DNA of 39,413 nucleotides from Actinomycetes bacterium (GTDB taxonomy: Bacteria; Actinomycetota; Acidimicrobiia; Acidimicrobiales; JAMCPL01): contig JAKBVZ010000003.1 in the NCBI GenBank assembly GCA_021841005.1, forward strand, positions 1 to 39,413, given 5' to 3'. Position numbers and translations under genes: made by a program. Under the pieces are notes generated by a model. The model was not told the origin of the DNA. It saw nothing but the letters and a program-made list of their open reading frames with translations, and searched no databases. This document shows, one piece after another, positions 26,751 to 35,000 of the stretch (its first letter is position 1; the number at the start of each line of letters is the position of its first letter).

Positions 26751-28247
26751 TTACGGGTTGGACCACGCGTGACCTTTCCTAGCGAGCAATATGTCCGCTT
26801 CATGCGGTCCCCATGACCCTGCTCTGTACATGGATATGGGCACGTCGCCGTGGCTGAACGCATCCAGGAATGGATCCACGATCTTCCATGCCTGCTCGAC
26901 TTCGTCAGATCGGAGGAAGAGCATGTGATCGCCGATCATGGCATCATGGATGAGCCGTTCGTAAGCATCAGGAGGTTCCTGTTTGAAGGTATCCTCATAC
27001 GAAAAGTCCATGGAGACCGAACGAAGATCGAAGGATTCCCCAGGGGCCTTGGCGCCGAATCTCAGAGATATCCCTTCATCGGGCTGTATGCGCATTACGA
27101 GGCGGTTGGCCTCGAGAAGCCTTGCCTGGCGTGACTTGAATGCCAAGTGTGGCACACCCTTGAATTCCAGCACGACTTCTGTGAGCCGATCCGGGAGACG
27201 CTTGCCTGTACGGACGTATACCGGCATTCCGGCCCAGCGCCAGTTGTCCACAACGAGCTCCATGGCCACATAGGTCTCTGTGTCTGAATCCTCAGGAACA
27301 CCGTCTTCCTCCCGGTATGCAAGAACACTCTGGAAGCCCGCGACTCCTGATCCGTACTGACCGCGAACGACCCTCCGAGCAGCATGTTCGGGATTGATTA
27401 TCTCCACCGATTTGAGCAGCTTGACCTTCTCGTCCCGCACATCCTGCGCACTGATGGCGGTAGGTGGTTCCATCAGCGTAAGTGCGACTACCTGCATGAC
27501 ATGGTTCTGGACTATGTCTCTGAGTGCTCCAGTCCTGTCATAGTATGCGCCGCGATGCTCTATGCCTATGCTTTCCGCCACGGTCACCTGTACTGACGCA
27601 ATATAACGCCGGTTCCACACTGGCTCGAAGATGGCGTTGGCAAAGCGAAGGGCGAGCAGGTTCTGGACCGTTTCCTTGCCGAGGTAATGGTCTATGCGGA
27701 ATATCTGAGTCTCGTCGAAACAGGCGTGTAGGCGCCGGTTCAGCTCGACCGCACTTCTCAAGTCCGAGCCGAATGGCTTTTCCACCACTATCCTGGTGAA
27801 GTTGCCGGCGTCTGGAGGGCTGATGCAGCCGGCGGCTTTCAGCGATTCGGCCACCACTGCAAACAGACCGGGTATGGTCGCCAGGTAGTAGATCCTATTG
27901 CCTCCGGTACCGGTCGTACCGTCTATCTCCTCCAGTAGGGTGGCGAGCCGTTGAAATGTTTCGGGATTGCCGTAATCCCCTTCGATGTAGCGGAAGTGGC
28001 TCGCAGCCTCTTTCCAGGCAGGGGAGGGGTCCGGTATAGCCTGCAGAGCGATATCGACGAACTCGCTGTCCTGGAGGTGGTCCAGTGCTACTCCGACAAT
28101 GGAGAACTTGTCCGGCAAGGCGCCGCGAGCTGCGAGCATGGCGAGAGCAGGCATGAGCTTCTTGCGGGCCAGGTCACCTGATGCACCAAATATTACAAGT
28201 ACGTGGGGCTCGGGTTTGCTCAGGGTGTAACTGTATGATGTTGGCAT
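26751..28247 (-). CDS. zwf: Glucose-6-phosphate dehydrogenase
   Basis: A 498-residue enzyme that oxidises glucose-6-phosphate to 6-phosphogluconolactone. GASGDLARKK (21-30) is the nucleotide-binding loop, VVEKPFGSD (154-162) and RIDHYLGKE (184-192) the substrate site with the catalytic His, and the ending is the usual SMYRAGSWGP.EAD. The start at 28247 is preferred because it lies 13 bases after the gnd stop; the longer frame from 28292 would overlap gnd. It sits between gnd and pgl, so all three oxidative steps are adjacent. Confidence 0.96.
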   Translation of the reverse strand: MPTSYSYTLSKPEPHVLVIFGASGDLARKKLMPALAMLAARGALPDKFSIVGVALDHLQDSEFVDIALQAIPDPSPAWKEAASHFRYIEGDYGNPETFQRLATLLEEIDGTTGTGGNRIYYLATIPGLFAVVAESLKAAGCISPPDAGNFTRIVVEKPFGSDLRSAVELNRRLHACFDETQIFRIDHYLGKETVQNLLALRFANAIFEPVWNRRYIASVQVTVAESIGIEHRGAYYDRTGALRDIVQNHVMQVVALTLMEPPTAISAQDVRDEKVKLLKSVEIINPEHAARRVVRGQYGSGVAGFQSVLAYREEDGVPEDSDTETYVAMELVVDNWRWAGMPVYVRTGKRLPDRLTEVVLEFKGVPHLAFKSRQARLLEANRLVMRIQPDEGISLRFGAKAPGESFDLRSVSMDFSYEDTFKQEPPDAYERLIHDAMIGDHMLFLRSDEVEQAWKIVDPFLDAFSHGDVPISMYRAGSWGPHEADILLARKGHAWSNP

Positions 28248-28260
28248 GATTTCTTTCTGG

Positions 28261-29166
28261 TCAGCTTCCTTCCGCCTTGACTGCATGTCCACCGAATTGA
28301 TTGCGCAGTGCAGCCAGCAGCTTGTTGGCGAATGCGTCCGGATCCCTGGATGAAAAGCGACTGAAGAGCGAAGAGGCTATGACAGGCGCCGGCACGCCCC
28401 TGGCCACCGCTTCCTCTACCGTCCACCGTCCTTCACCGGAGTCGACCACGTAGCCTTCGATATTGGCGATACCGGACTCGGGACGCAGCGCACGCTCTGT
28501 GAGATCCAGCAACCAGGATCGGACAACCGATCCATACCTCCATATGGATGCTATATCGTGTAGATCCAGTGAGAACTCCTTGGCGGCGTCCATGAGGGCA
28601 AATCCTTCTGCGTATGCCTGCATGATACCGTACTCGATACCGTTGTGAACCATCTTTACGAAGTGGCCTGCACCCACCGGTCCTACGTGGGCGTAGCCTC
28701 CTTCGGGAGCGAGAGACTTGAAGATCGGCTCACATGTGGATATATATCGCTCGTCGCCACCAACCATGAGGCAGTAGCCTTCCGTCAATCCCCATATACC
28801 GCCAGACGTTCCTGCATCGATGAAGCCTATCCCGGCAGGTTCCAGCGAGGCTGCGGTACGGATAGCTTCCTTGTAGTTGGAATTACCTCCGTCTATGATT
28901 ATATCGCCTCGCGTGAGGAGAGTGGTTAGTGATTGGATTGTGGATTCTGTAGGTTCTCCAGCCGGTACCATTACCCATACCGCTCGCGGTGTATCCAGCT
29001 GCTCGACGAGTTGCTCCAGGGATACCGCCGGTTGGATCCCGCTTTCCGTTGCGGTGTTGCGTGCATCCTCCGATGCGTCGTATCCGACGACAGCGTGTCC
29101 TGCCCTTATGAGGCGGGTTGCCATATTGGCGCCCATCTTACCCAGGCCTATCATTCCTAATTGCAT
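28261..29166 (-). CDS. gnd: 6-phosphogluconate dehydrogenase, decarboxylating, short type
   Basis: A 301-residue enzyme that oxidises and decarboxylates 6-phosphogluconate to ribulose-5-phosphate. MIGLGKMGANM (5-15) is the cofactor loop, DGGNSNYK (92-99) and GAGHFVKMVHNGIEYG (165-180, with catalytic Lys171) the active site. It is of the short type of about 300 residues, unlike the 470-residue NADP+ enzyme. Strand two ends in an acidic residue (GYDAS, Asp30), which in this family favours NAD+. The start at 29166 follows GGGAGGAAATCAGCC, a strong ribosome site; the frame from 29322 adds 52 unrelated residues. It lies 16 bases after tal and 13 before zwf. Confidence 0.94.
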   Translation of the reverse strand: MQLGMIGLGKMGANMATRLIRAGHAVVGYDASEDARNTATESGIQPAVSLEQLVEQLDTPRAVWVMVPAGEPTESTIQSLTTLLTRGDIIIDGGNSNYKEAIRTAASLEPAGIGFIDAGTSGGIWGLTEGYCLMVGGDERYISTCEPIFKSLAPEGGYAHVGPVGAGHFVKMVHNGIEYGIMQAYAEGFALMDAAKEFSLDLHDIASIWRYGSVVRSWLLDLTERALRPESGIANIEGYVVDSGEGRWTVEEAVARGVPAPVIASSLFSRFSSRDPDAFANKLLAALRNQFGGHAVKAEGS

Positions 29167-29182
29167 GGCTGATTTCCTCCCT

Positions 29183-30364
29183 TTACTTTGTGTGTGTATT
29201 TGTGTGTGATTTACCGGATAGCTGCTCAGCCTTTTTCGAGAGCGTGCCAACCAATTCTGTGAATGATGACATGAAACTGCTGACACCCTGCCTCTCCAGG
29301 GTGGACGCAACGTCGTCCACATCGATACCCACTTCAGCTATGCGCTCATCGAGCCGATCGTCTTCCTCGGACACAGTACTGATCGTGGTCACGGGATGGC
29401 CATGATCCAGAAATGCATCCACGGTTGCGTCGGGCATGGTGTTGACGGTCATCTCGGCTATAAGGTTGTCGACATAGAGTAGGTCGGGATATGCTGGATT
29501 CTTGGTGGAGGTGGATGCCCATAGTGGGCGCTGGGGCTTTGCCCCGAGCTTTTCCAGGGCGAAGAACCTCTCGCACTTGAAGCGATCTTGGAACAGGCGG
29601 TATGCCTGGCGGGCCTGGGACACAGCTGTCTTTCCTTTCAGACTGTATATTTCTTTCATTAGGCTGTCCGGCTTGCCATCCCGTTTGGCTTCTTCGGCCA
29701 ACTGGTCCAGCCGCTTGTCCACTTCAGTGTCCATCCTGCTGACAAAGAATGATGCCACTGAGGATACCCTGGGTACCCGGGTGGGATTGGTCTTTACGAG
29801 AGCCTCTATACCGTTGATGTATGCATCGATCACCTGCTCGTATCGCTTCAACCCAAAAATGAGCGTTACGTTCACGTTCAGGCCCAAGCTTACGGCACGC
29901 TCGATGGCAGGCAACCCTTCAGAAGTGGCTGGGATTTTAACCAGTAGATTACGAGAGTTGAGCCGCTCGTGGATCTCGATAGCAGCCTTCAGGGTGGAGT
30001 ATGTGTCGAACGCAAGTGCAGGATCCACTTCCATCGACACAAAACCATCTGATCCTTTCGAGGAGATGAATAGTGGGGCAAATTGGCCAAGTGCTTCTGA
30101 TATGTCCGTGAAGATCAGTTCCCAGCATGCATCGGTAACACTGTGAGTACTGAGCAGATCCATGAACTGCGTGTCGTAATCGGAATGATCCTCGATTGCC
30201 TTGGCGAAGATGGTGGGGTTGGATGTTACACCCCTGATCCCTGATGCGATCAGTTCTTCGAGATGGCCATTGTGGAGGTAATCTCGTCTAAGATTGTCCA
30301 GCCAAGGGCTCTGCCCGCAGTTGTCGTATAGCCTTTGCAGGCGGGTACGAGATTCATTTGGCAT
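29183..30364 (-). CDS. tal: Transaldolase
   Basis: A 393-residue enzyme that moves the dihydroxyacetone unit between sugar phosphates in the non-oxidative pentose phosphate route. GVTSNPTIF (45-53) and the Schiff-base lysine Lys143 in LLVKIPAT (140-147) are intact, as is WASTSTKNPAYPDLLYV. Its length matches the long actinobacterial-type transaldolase. The last residues (HTNTHTK) come from a short GT-rich repeat. It lies 237 bases after tkt and 16 before gnd. Confidence 0.95.
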   Translation of the reverse strand: MPNESRTRLQRLYDNCGQSPWLDNLRRDYLHNGHLEELIASGIRGVTSNPTIFAKAIEDHSDYDTQFMDLLSTHSVTDACWELIFTDISEALGQFAPLFISSKGSDGFVSMEVDPALAFDTYSTLKAAIEIHERLNSRNLLVKIPATSEGLPAIERAVSLGLNVNVTLIFGLKRYEQVIDAYINGIEALVKTNPTRVPRVSSVASFFVSRMDTEVDKRLDQLAEEAKRDGKPDSLMKEIYSLKGKTAVSQARQAYRLFQDRFKCERFFALEKLGAKPQRPLWASTSTKNPAYPDLLYVDNLIAEMTVNTMPDATVDAFLDHGHPVTTISTVSEEDDRLDERIAEVGIDVDDVASTLERQGVSSFMSSFTELVGTLSKKAEQLSGKSHTNTHTK

Positions 30365-30601
30365 AATTAATCTCCAGTCTAATCCTAATAATTGGTGAGT
30401 ATGGTTGTATCGACCACTACCTCAACCGTGTCGTATCTTCTAATCTACCTGCCTGGTTGCTGCTGCAATGCAAGTATACGCTCTGACAGCCACATCGCGG
30501 TACTGTTCCAATCCACCTGATCGAGTACCCATGCAGATCCTTCCGAAAGGGCACGTCGATGTCCTTATTGAAAACGATTGCCTGAAAATGTCCGTCCATC
30601 A
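30365..30601. other. Gap between transketolase and transaldolase genes
   Basis: Two hundred and thirty-seven bases without a supportable gene. A 61-codon frame on the minus strand overlaps the tkt stop but has no family resemblance and no ribosome site. The gap is long for an operon, so tal may have its own promoter here; none is clear. Confidence 0.4.
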
Positions 30602-32710
30602 TCAGCCGTATGTACCGGACAGCAGTTCCATGGCCTTTCCGGCAATATTATGCGGCGTGAAACCAAAGTGCGCCATTACCTCATCACCTGGTCCTGATGC
30701 TCCAAAGGTGGTCATGCCGAATACTGCGTCTGCATATCGATCCCAGCCCAAGGTGCTTGCAGCTTCCACCGCAAGCTTCGGTATGCTCCTTGGAAGGACT
30801 TGCGAGCGATATGACGCGTCCTGATCTTCGAAGAGTTCCCACGATGGGAAGGAGACCACCCGTGCGGCAACATCCTGCTCAGCAAGTAGGTCACGGGCGT
30901 GTATACAGGTGGCCACCTCGCTTCCGCTCGCCACCAGTATGATGTCATCCGGCTCGGTTCCCGAGCCACCGGCAAGCACGTAGGCTCCCCTTGCTACGCC
31001 GGACTCCATATCGCCGGCAGTGCCGGTGAGTGGGTTTGCTGTGCCTGGCAGCACCTCCAAAGCCTGGCGAGACAGGATCAACCCTACTGGCCCATCATGT
31101 TCCACCGCGATCCGCCATGCCTGAGAGCACTCATTGGCATCTGCCGGCCTGATGAGCATCAAGCCTGGGACCGCTCGTAGCGCCGCTAAGTGCTCCACCG
31201 GCTGGTGGGTGGGGCCGTCTTCTCCTAGTCCAATTGAATCGTGAGTCCAGGAATATATGACATGACTACGTGTCAGTGCGGCTAAGCGAACCGAGGGCTT
31301 CATGTAGTCGCTGAACACGAAGAAGGTTCCTCCCACCGGGAGCACACCTCCGTGGCGGGCAGCTCCGAGCATGGCCGCCCCCATGGCGTGTTCACGTATT
31401 CCGAAGTGCATTTGCCTGCCTGAGGGCTTCTGGGCAGATACTTCGGTGGCATCATCCAAGGCTACACCTGTATTGCCGGTGAGATCGGCGGAGCCTGCCA
31501 TAAGGCCAGGAAGGAAGGGAAGTGTGGCATTGATACAAGCCTTCAGCGCCACCCGGGTAGCCATCTTGGTACCCTCTTCGAATGTCGGCAGGGAACCTCT
31601 CCATGACGCATCCGGTGTCCCTTGCTGCAGCGAACGCCATAGATCCTGCATCTCACTGCTCTGGGCCGCTAGCCGTGATTCCCATACGTGGCGTTGTTTC
31701 GTGTTGGCGGCAACCGATCTACGGTAGAACTGGAGTACCTCATCAGGCACGAACATTTCTTTATCCGGTGGAAGCCCCAGGATTTCCTTCGTGGCACGGA
31801 CCTCATCGATCCCGAGCGGCTCACCATGCGCGCTGGATGTATCGTGCTTGTGCGGCGCAGGCCATCCTATGTGGCTCCTGAGGATCAGCATCGACGGGCG
31901 CTCATCCTCTTTGGCCACCTGCAAGGCTGCTTCCAGGGCATCCCTGTCTTCAGCTATTTCGCCCAGAGCCATGACATGCCATCCGTAAGACTGGAAGCGT
32001 AATGCAACATTGTCGCTGTATGCGAGATCCGTGGAACCATCTATCGTGATATGATTATCATCATAGATGCATACAAGATGTCCGAGCTGCTGGTGTCCGG
32101 CGAGCGAGGCGGCTTCATGGCTGATCCCCTCCATAAGGTCGCCATCCGAGCATATCACGAAAGTATAGTGGTTGACGAGATCGTCACCCATCTTAGACCT
32201 GAGAGATCTTTCGGCTATGGCCATACCCACTGAAGTGCCGATCCCCTGGCCAAGCGGCCCGGTGGTTACCTCGACGCCGGGTGTGAGGTCAGATTCTGGG
32301 TGACCTGGGGTGATGCTCCCAATCTGGCGGAAACGTTCTAGGTCGTCGATGGTAAGGCCGTAGCCGGTGAGGTACAGCATGCTGTACAGCAGTACGGAGG
32401 CATGCCCGCATGACAGTACGAAACGGTCCCGGTCGGGCCATTTTGGGTCTGTCGGATCATGCTTCAAGATACGGGTGAACAGTACGTGTGCAAGAGGTGC
32501 AAGTGCCATGGCGGTTCCAGGGTGCCCAGAATGTGCTCGTTGTGGCATATCCATGGCCAGCCCTTTTATCACTGCGACGCCGAGGTCTTCTACGCTCTGG
32601 TCGTTCGAGTGCGAGTCGAGACTGCTGGTATGGGGTGATGTATCTTCAGCATGATCATGAGGGTCCATGGTTTCCAGCCTATACCGTCCGTATGACCGTT
32701 CGTGACTCAC
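30602..32710 (-). CDS. tkt: Transketolase
   Basis: A 702-residue thiamine-diphosphate enzyme that moves two-carbon units between pentose, hexose and erythrose phosphates. Marks are RAHSGHPGTAM (58-68), the cofactor motif SDGDLMEGISHEA (188-200), GLGEDGPTHQPVEHLA and FGIREHAMG in the pyrimidine domain. The given start is a GTG; an ATG at 32668 removes 14 residues and is equally plausible, since neither has a clear ribosome site and the first 40 residues are not part of the family core. It is the first gene of the pentose phosphate block and is divergent from yceI. Confidence 0.96.
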   Translation of the reverse strand: MSHERSYGRYRLETMDPHDHAEDTSPHTSSLDSHSNDQSVEDLGVAVIKGLAMDMPQRAHSGHPGTAMALAPLAHVLFTRILKHDPTDPKWPDRDRFVLSCGHASVLLYSMLYLTGYGLTIDDLERFRQIGSITPGHPESDLTPGVEVTTGPLGQGIGTSVGMAIAERSLRSKMGDDLVNHYTFVICSDGDLMEGISHEAASLAGHQQLGHLVCIYDDNHITIDGSTDLAYSDNVALRFQSYGWHVMALGEIAEDRDALEAALQVAKEDERPSMLILRSHIGWPAPHKHDTSSAHGEPLGIDEVRATKEILGLPPDKEMFVPDEVLQFYRRSVAANTKQRHVWESRLAAQSSEMQDLWRSLQQGTPDASWRGSLPTFEEGTKMATRVALKACINATLPFLPGLMAGSADLTGNTGVALDDATEVSAQKPSGRQMHFGIREHAMGAAMLGAARHGGVLPVGGTFFVFSDYMKPSVRLAALTRSHVIYSWTHDSIGLGEDGPTHQPVEHLAALRAVPGLMLIRPADANECSQAWRIAVEHDGPVGLILSRQALEVLPGTANPLTGTAGDMESGVARGAYVLAGGSGTEPDDIILVASGSEVATCIHARDLLAEQDVAARVVSFPSWELFEDQDASYRSQVLPRSIPKLAVEAASTLGWDRYADAVFGMTTFGASGPGDEVMAHFGFTPHNIAGKAMELLSGTYG

Positions 32711-32875
32711 CTATCATGCCGACGTATGCGAGGATGCAAATTGCTGCTGCCAGGGCGCTCGTAGACTCAAATGGCTGATGTCGCCGGGAGTTGTCTGGAT
32801 GGGTCCAAGGTAGCTGAGAACTGGCACTCGCCAAAATATATGCTTGTACACGCAACTATATGGGAAATGTCCCGC

Positions 32876-32881
32876 TATAAT
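32876..32881 (+). promoter_or_regulatory. Possible -10 box (TATAAT) before yceI
   Basis: A perfect TATAAT lies about 100 bases upstream of the yceI start in the divergent gap to tkt. No good -35 sits at 17 bases, so the call is weak. A 12-base unit (GCTTGCGCTGGT) occurs twice in tandem shortly downstream. Confidence 0.3.
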
Positions 32882-32979
32882 GTGCAGTAGGTTGCTTGCG
32901 CTGGTGCTTGCGCTGGCGACCTCATGGCAAGGTGGGCCGGGTGTTGTGCTCGGTCTTGATAAAAGGAGAATAGATATTT

Positions 32980-33552
32980 ATGACAGAAGCAACTACACGT
33001 GATTACAATGGCATCAAAATACCGTTGAGCGGTACCTATGACATTGACAAGGCGCATACTACGGTCGAATTTGTCGCCCGGCACCTGATGATCACCAAGG
33101 TAAGGGGTCGTTTTGCCAAGTTCGATGGTAGCATCGTGATAGCCGATGATCCGTTGGCCTCCAGTGTCGATGTGACCATAGACGCTTCCAGTATCAGTAC
33201 CGGTGAAGACCAGAGAGACGGCCATCTCAGGAGTGCCGACTTCCTGGAAGTGGACAAGTATCCGGAAATCACCTACAAGGGTACGTCTGTGGAGATCAAA
33301 CCTGATGGCACTGGAGCCATCCATGGTGGATTGACCATCAAAGGTACTACCAAGCCAGTGGACCTCCAGCTCGAGTTCGAGGGCGCAGGCAACACGCCCA
33401 TGGGTGATTACCGAGCCGGATTCAGCGCGACGACCGAGATAGATCGGGAATTGTTTGGTCTGACCTGGAACCAGGTACTGGAAGGCGGTGGAGTGATGGT
33501 CGGCAAGAAGATCAAGCTGGAAATCAATGTGGAGGCGATCCGGCGGTCCTGA
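32980..33552 (+). CDS. YceI-family lipid-binding protein
   Basis: A 190-residue beta-barrel protein of the YceI family, which binds isoprenoid or fatty-acyl ligands in a lipocalin-like fold. Pattern marks are TYDIDKAHTTVEFVARHLMITKVRGRF (family SxVxFxxxHxxxxxxxGxF), a middle DQRDGHLRSADFLEVDKYPEITYK, and the closing FSATTEIDRELFGLTWN. No signal peptide is seen, so it is probably cytoplasmic. AAAAGGAG lies before the ATG. It is divergent from tkt and probably stands alone. Confidence 0.92.
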   Translation: MTEATTRDYNGIKIPLSGTYDIDKAHTTVEFVARHLMITKVRGRFAKFDGSIVIADDPLASSVDVTIDASSISTGEDQRDGHLRSADFLEVDKYPEITYKGTSVEIKPDGTGAIHGGLTIKGTTKPVDLQLEFEGAGNTPMGDYRAGFSATTEIDRELFGLTWNQVLEGGGVMVGKKIKLEINVEAIRRS

Positions 33553-33643
33553 TCCAGCTAGTCCTGAAGTCGGTGGTCCGTGGCTGGGGGGGGCTGCACA
33601 TAAGATACGCCATGGTAGATGCATGGACGGCATGAGCAGTGGC

Positions 33644-33690
33644 GTAAACCATGTAAACCATGTAAACCATGTAAACCATGTAAACCATGT
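33644..33690. repeat. 9-bp minisatellite, 5 copies (GTAAACCAT)
   Basis: Five exact copies of GTAAACCAT run from 33644 to 33688, with two further bases of a sixth. They lie between yceI and the thioesterase remnant. Reading frames through them (such as KPCKPC or HVNHVN) are not protein-like and have no ribosome site. Confidence 0.97.
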
Positions 33691-33747
33691 GGATGGATCA
33701 AGCGGGCCATTCACCGGCAAGAAGCGCGCAAGGTGTTGTCTTCCAAT

Positions 33748-34089
33748 GCCGAGATGAAAGTAAGCCTGATGCGACCGGTGATGCTGCCCGCTGATCTCAC
33801 ATGTGAAGCTTGTGTCATATCGGGCCAAATATAGCGGATCAGGTCAACCACCCCGCCCTAAGCTGATCTCACATGTGAAGCTTGTGTCATGTCGGGCGGG
33901 AAGCGTGCAGTATTTGCCGAGGCAGTGGTAACCGATGGGTCAGGTAGGCTCGTAGCGAAAGCGAGTTCCACGTTTCTTGTACGGACGCGTACCTCAGGCA
34001 GGGATGAGGCATCGGGCGAAGGTAGCATCCAGGTAGCATTCCAGGCGGGGATGAGACAGGGGGCGATCACCGGTAGTATGCTCTTGTAA
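33748..34089 (+). pseudogene. PaaI-like hotdog thioesterase remnant, interrupted
   Basis: The frame reads AEMKVSLMRPVMLPADLTCEACV, meets a 72-base R+S insertion that carries TAG and TAA, and resumes with DLTCEACVMSGGKRAVFAEA and TDGSGRLVAKASSTFLVR. These segments fit the second half of PaaI-type acyl-CoA thioesterases (pattern AE.KV..LRP, DL..EA.V...GRR.AFAEA.VTD..GRLVA). The first half, with the catalytic loop, is not recognisable; a 9-base repeat array lies in its place. The insertion length is a multiple of three but introduces two stops, so the gene is broken. An internal ATG at 33889 could give a 66-residue fragment, but it lacks the active site. Its TAA overlaps the ATG of the next gene (TAATG). 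Confidence 0.7.
33790..33897. repeat. 36-bp direct repeat around a 36-bp filler in the thioesterase gene
   Basis: Copies lie at 33790-33825 and 33862-33897 with one mismatch (33819 A versus 33891 G), offset 72. The first copy joins the upstream coding part and the second joins the downstream part, so the filler (33826-33861) plus one repeat copy is the inserted DNA. Confidence 0.95.
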
Positions 34090-34436
34090 TGCAGCAATTC
34101 GAGCACCAGGATGGGTCGTTTGCCGACGAAGCCAGGGATCTCGCTTCGATGGCCGTAGCTTATGCCAAGCAGGAAACGCTGGATCCGCTGAAAGGGGCAC
34201 TTCGCTATATTCTGTTTGGCGTTGCAGGGGCGTTGCTCATATCGATTGGGTCAATATCTGCCATGGTCGGCGTATTGCGCGTCCTCCAGGGAGAGACCGG
34301 ATCCACTTTCCGGGGGAGCCTATCGTGGGTGCCGTACATCATCGTGTCCCTGCTGGCCATTGCGATGGCTGGCCTGGCCGCATGGAGAATACCGAAGATG
34401 GAGGCTGGAAAACGAGAGGAGGCTGCAGGTCGATGA
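34089..34436 (+). CDS. Holin-X-like (phage holin superfamily III) membrane protein
   Basis: A 115-residue protein with two membrane segments (about 37-63 and 80-99), preceded by ADEARDLASMAVAYAKQETLDPLKG and followed by a charged tail. This matches the actinobacterial Holin-X-like family (helix with KQETLDPL, then membrane hairpin with SLSWVPYIIV). These are chromosomal genes with no demonstrated lytic role. The ATG overlaps the stop of the thioesterase remnant, and the stop overlaps the start of the next gene (ATGA), so the three small genes form one unit. Confidence 0.78.
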   Translation: MQQFEHQDGSFADEARDLASMAVAYAKQETLDPLKGALRYILFGVAGALLISIGSISAMVGVLRVLQGETGSTFRGSLSWVPYIIVSLLAIAMAGLAAWRIPKMEAGKREEAAGR

Positions 34437-34780
34437 GCTCAAAAGATGTTTCCGGGGTACCACTGGCACCCCCGGTATCTTCAGCGTCTTCAGGTGCTGC
34501 GCCGATACCACCAGGGTCGGGAGGGTCACCAGGGTCGGTACATGGGGCGCATGTAAAGGCCGGTGCGGAACACGGTCAGCCTGGGAAGGTGAGACTGGAG
34601 GACATCGAGGGCAAGTTACGCTCCATGACCACTAGGGCCAGTTCGGGAGTGGAGGACACCCGCCAACGCGCAAGTAAGTACGGGGTGCTGGCTGCCGGTG
34701 CACTGGTCGTTGTTGCTTACCTGATCGGCAAGCGCAGGGGAAGGCTCAAGTCGGCGGTTATCGAGATAAAGCGTGGCTGA
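34433..34780 (+). CDS. Single-pass membrane protein, DUF3618-like position
   Basis: A 115-residue protein. Residues 1-50 are Pro/Gly/Ser-rich. A charged helix follows (VRLEDIEGKLRSMTTRASSG), and one membrane segment (YGVLAAGALVVVAYLIG) leads to a basic tail KRRGRLKSAVIEIKRG. Actinobacterial genes after Holin-X-like genes often look like this (DUF3618-type: DIE..L, then AYL.GRRRG). The start at 34433 is chosen for its ATGA overlap with the preceding stop. Function is unknown. Confidence 0.7.
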   Translation: MSSKDVSGVPLAPPVSSASSGAAPIPPGSGGSPGSVHGAHVKAGAEHGQPGKVRLEDIEGKLRSMTTRASSGVEDTRQRASKYGVLAAGALVVVAYLIGKRRGRLKSAVIEIKRG

Positions 34781-34794
34781 TCGAGGGCAGGATA

Positions 34795-34998
34795 TTGTTT
34801 CATAGAGCATTGAGGAAGCTAGCGTCTTACGGCATCAGAAGAGGGATCAAAGGGGAACTGGTATGGTTGGTGATCGGCATTGTCTCCGTTCTGGTGCTGC
34901 GCGAAAGAGCGAAGGCGTTGCGACCCGTCTGGAAGGGCAAGGTGGCTGCCGGGGAAAGGTTGAGTATAGTGGTGGCTCCCGCTCGTGGGCGGGAATGA
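34795..34998 (+). CDS. Small basic membrane protein of the Holin-X cluster
   Basis: A 67-residue, basic protein with one hydrophobic segment (ELVWLVIGIVSVLVLRE). It starts with TTG, with GAGGGCAGGA just before it; a later TTG at 34810 is possible. Short proteins of this kind (RRGIKG..W..IG) follow Holin-X-like genes in other actinobacteria. It ends a few bases before a 9-base repeat array. Function is unknown. Confidence 0.6.
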   Translation: MFHRALRKLASYGIRRGIKGELVWLVIGIVSVLVLRERAKALRPVWKGKVAAGERLSIVVAPARGRE

Positions 34999-35000
34999 TC

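Noticed and set aside
30417-30602. 61-residue minus-strand gene between tkt and tal
   Set aside because: No ribosome site or family resemblance, and it overlaps the tkt stop only by chance.
32875-33828. 317-residue minus-strand frame with WFT repeats
   Set aside because: It lies opposite yceI and the repeat array; its composition is not protein-like, and yceI is clearly the real gene.
33619-33834. Protein with KPCKPC repeats as a metal-binding peptide
   Set aside because: The Cys/Pro repeat comes from a 9-base minisatellite; there is no ribosome site, and the downstream part is a thioesterase remnant ending in a stop.
33790-33897. CRISPR array
   Set aside because: Only two repeat copies with one filler, inside a broken gene; the other loci have different repeat sequences, and no cas gene is in the window. 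The resemblance is kept as a hypothesis about mechanism, not as an array call.
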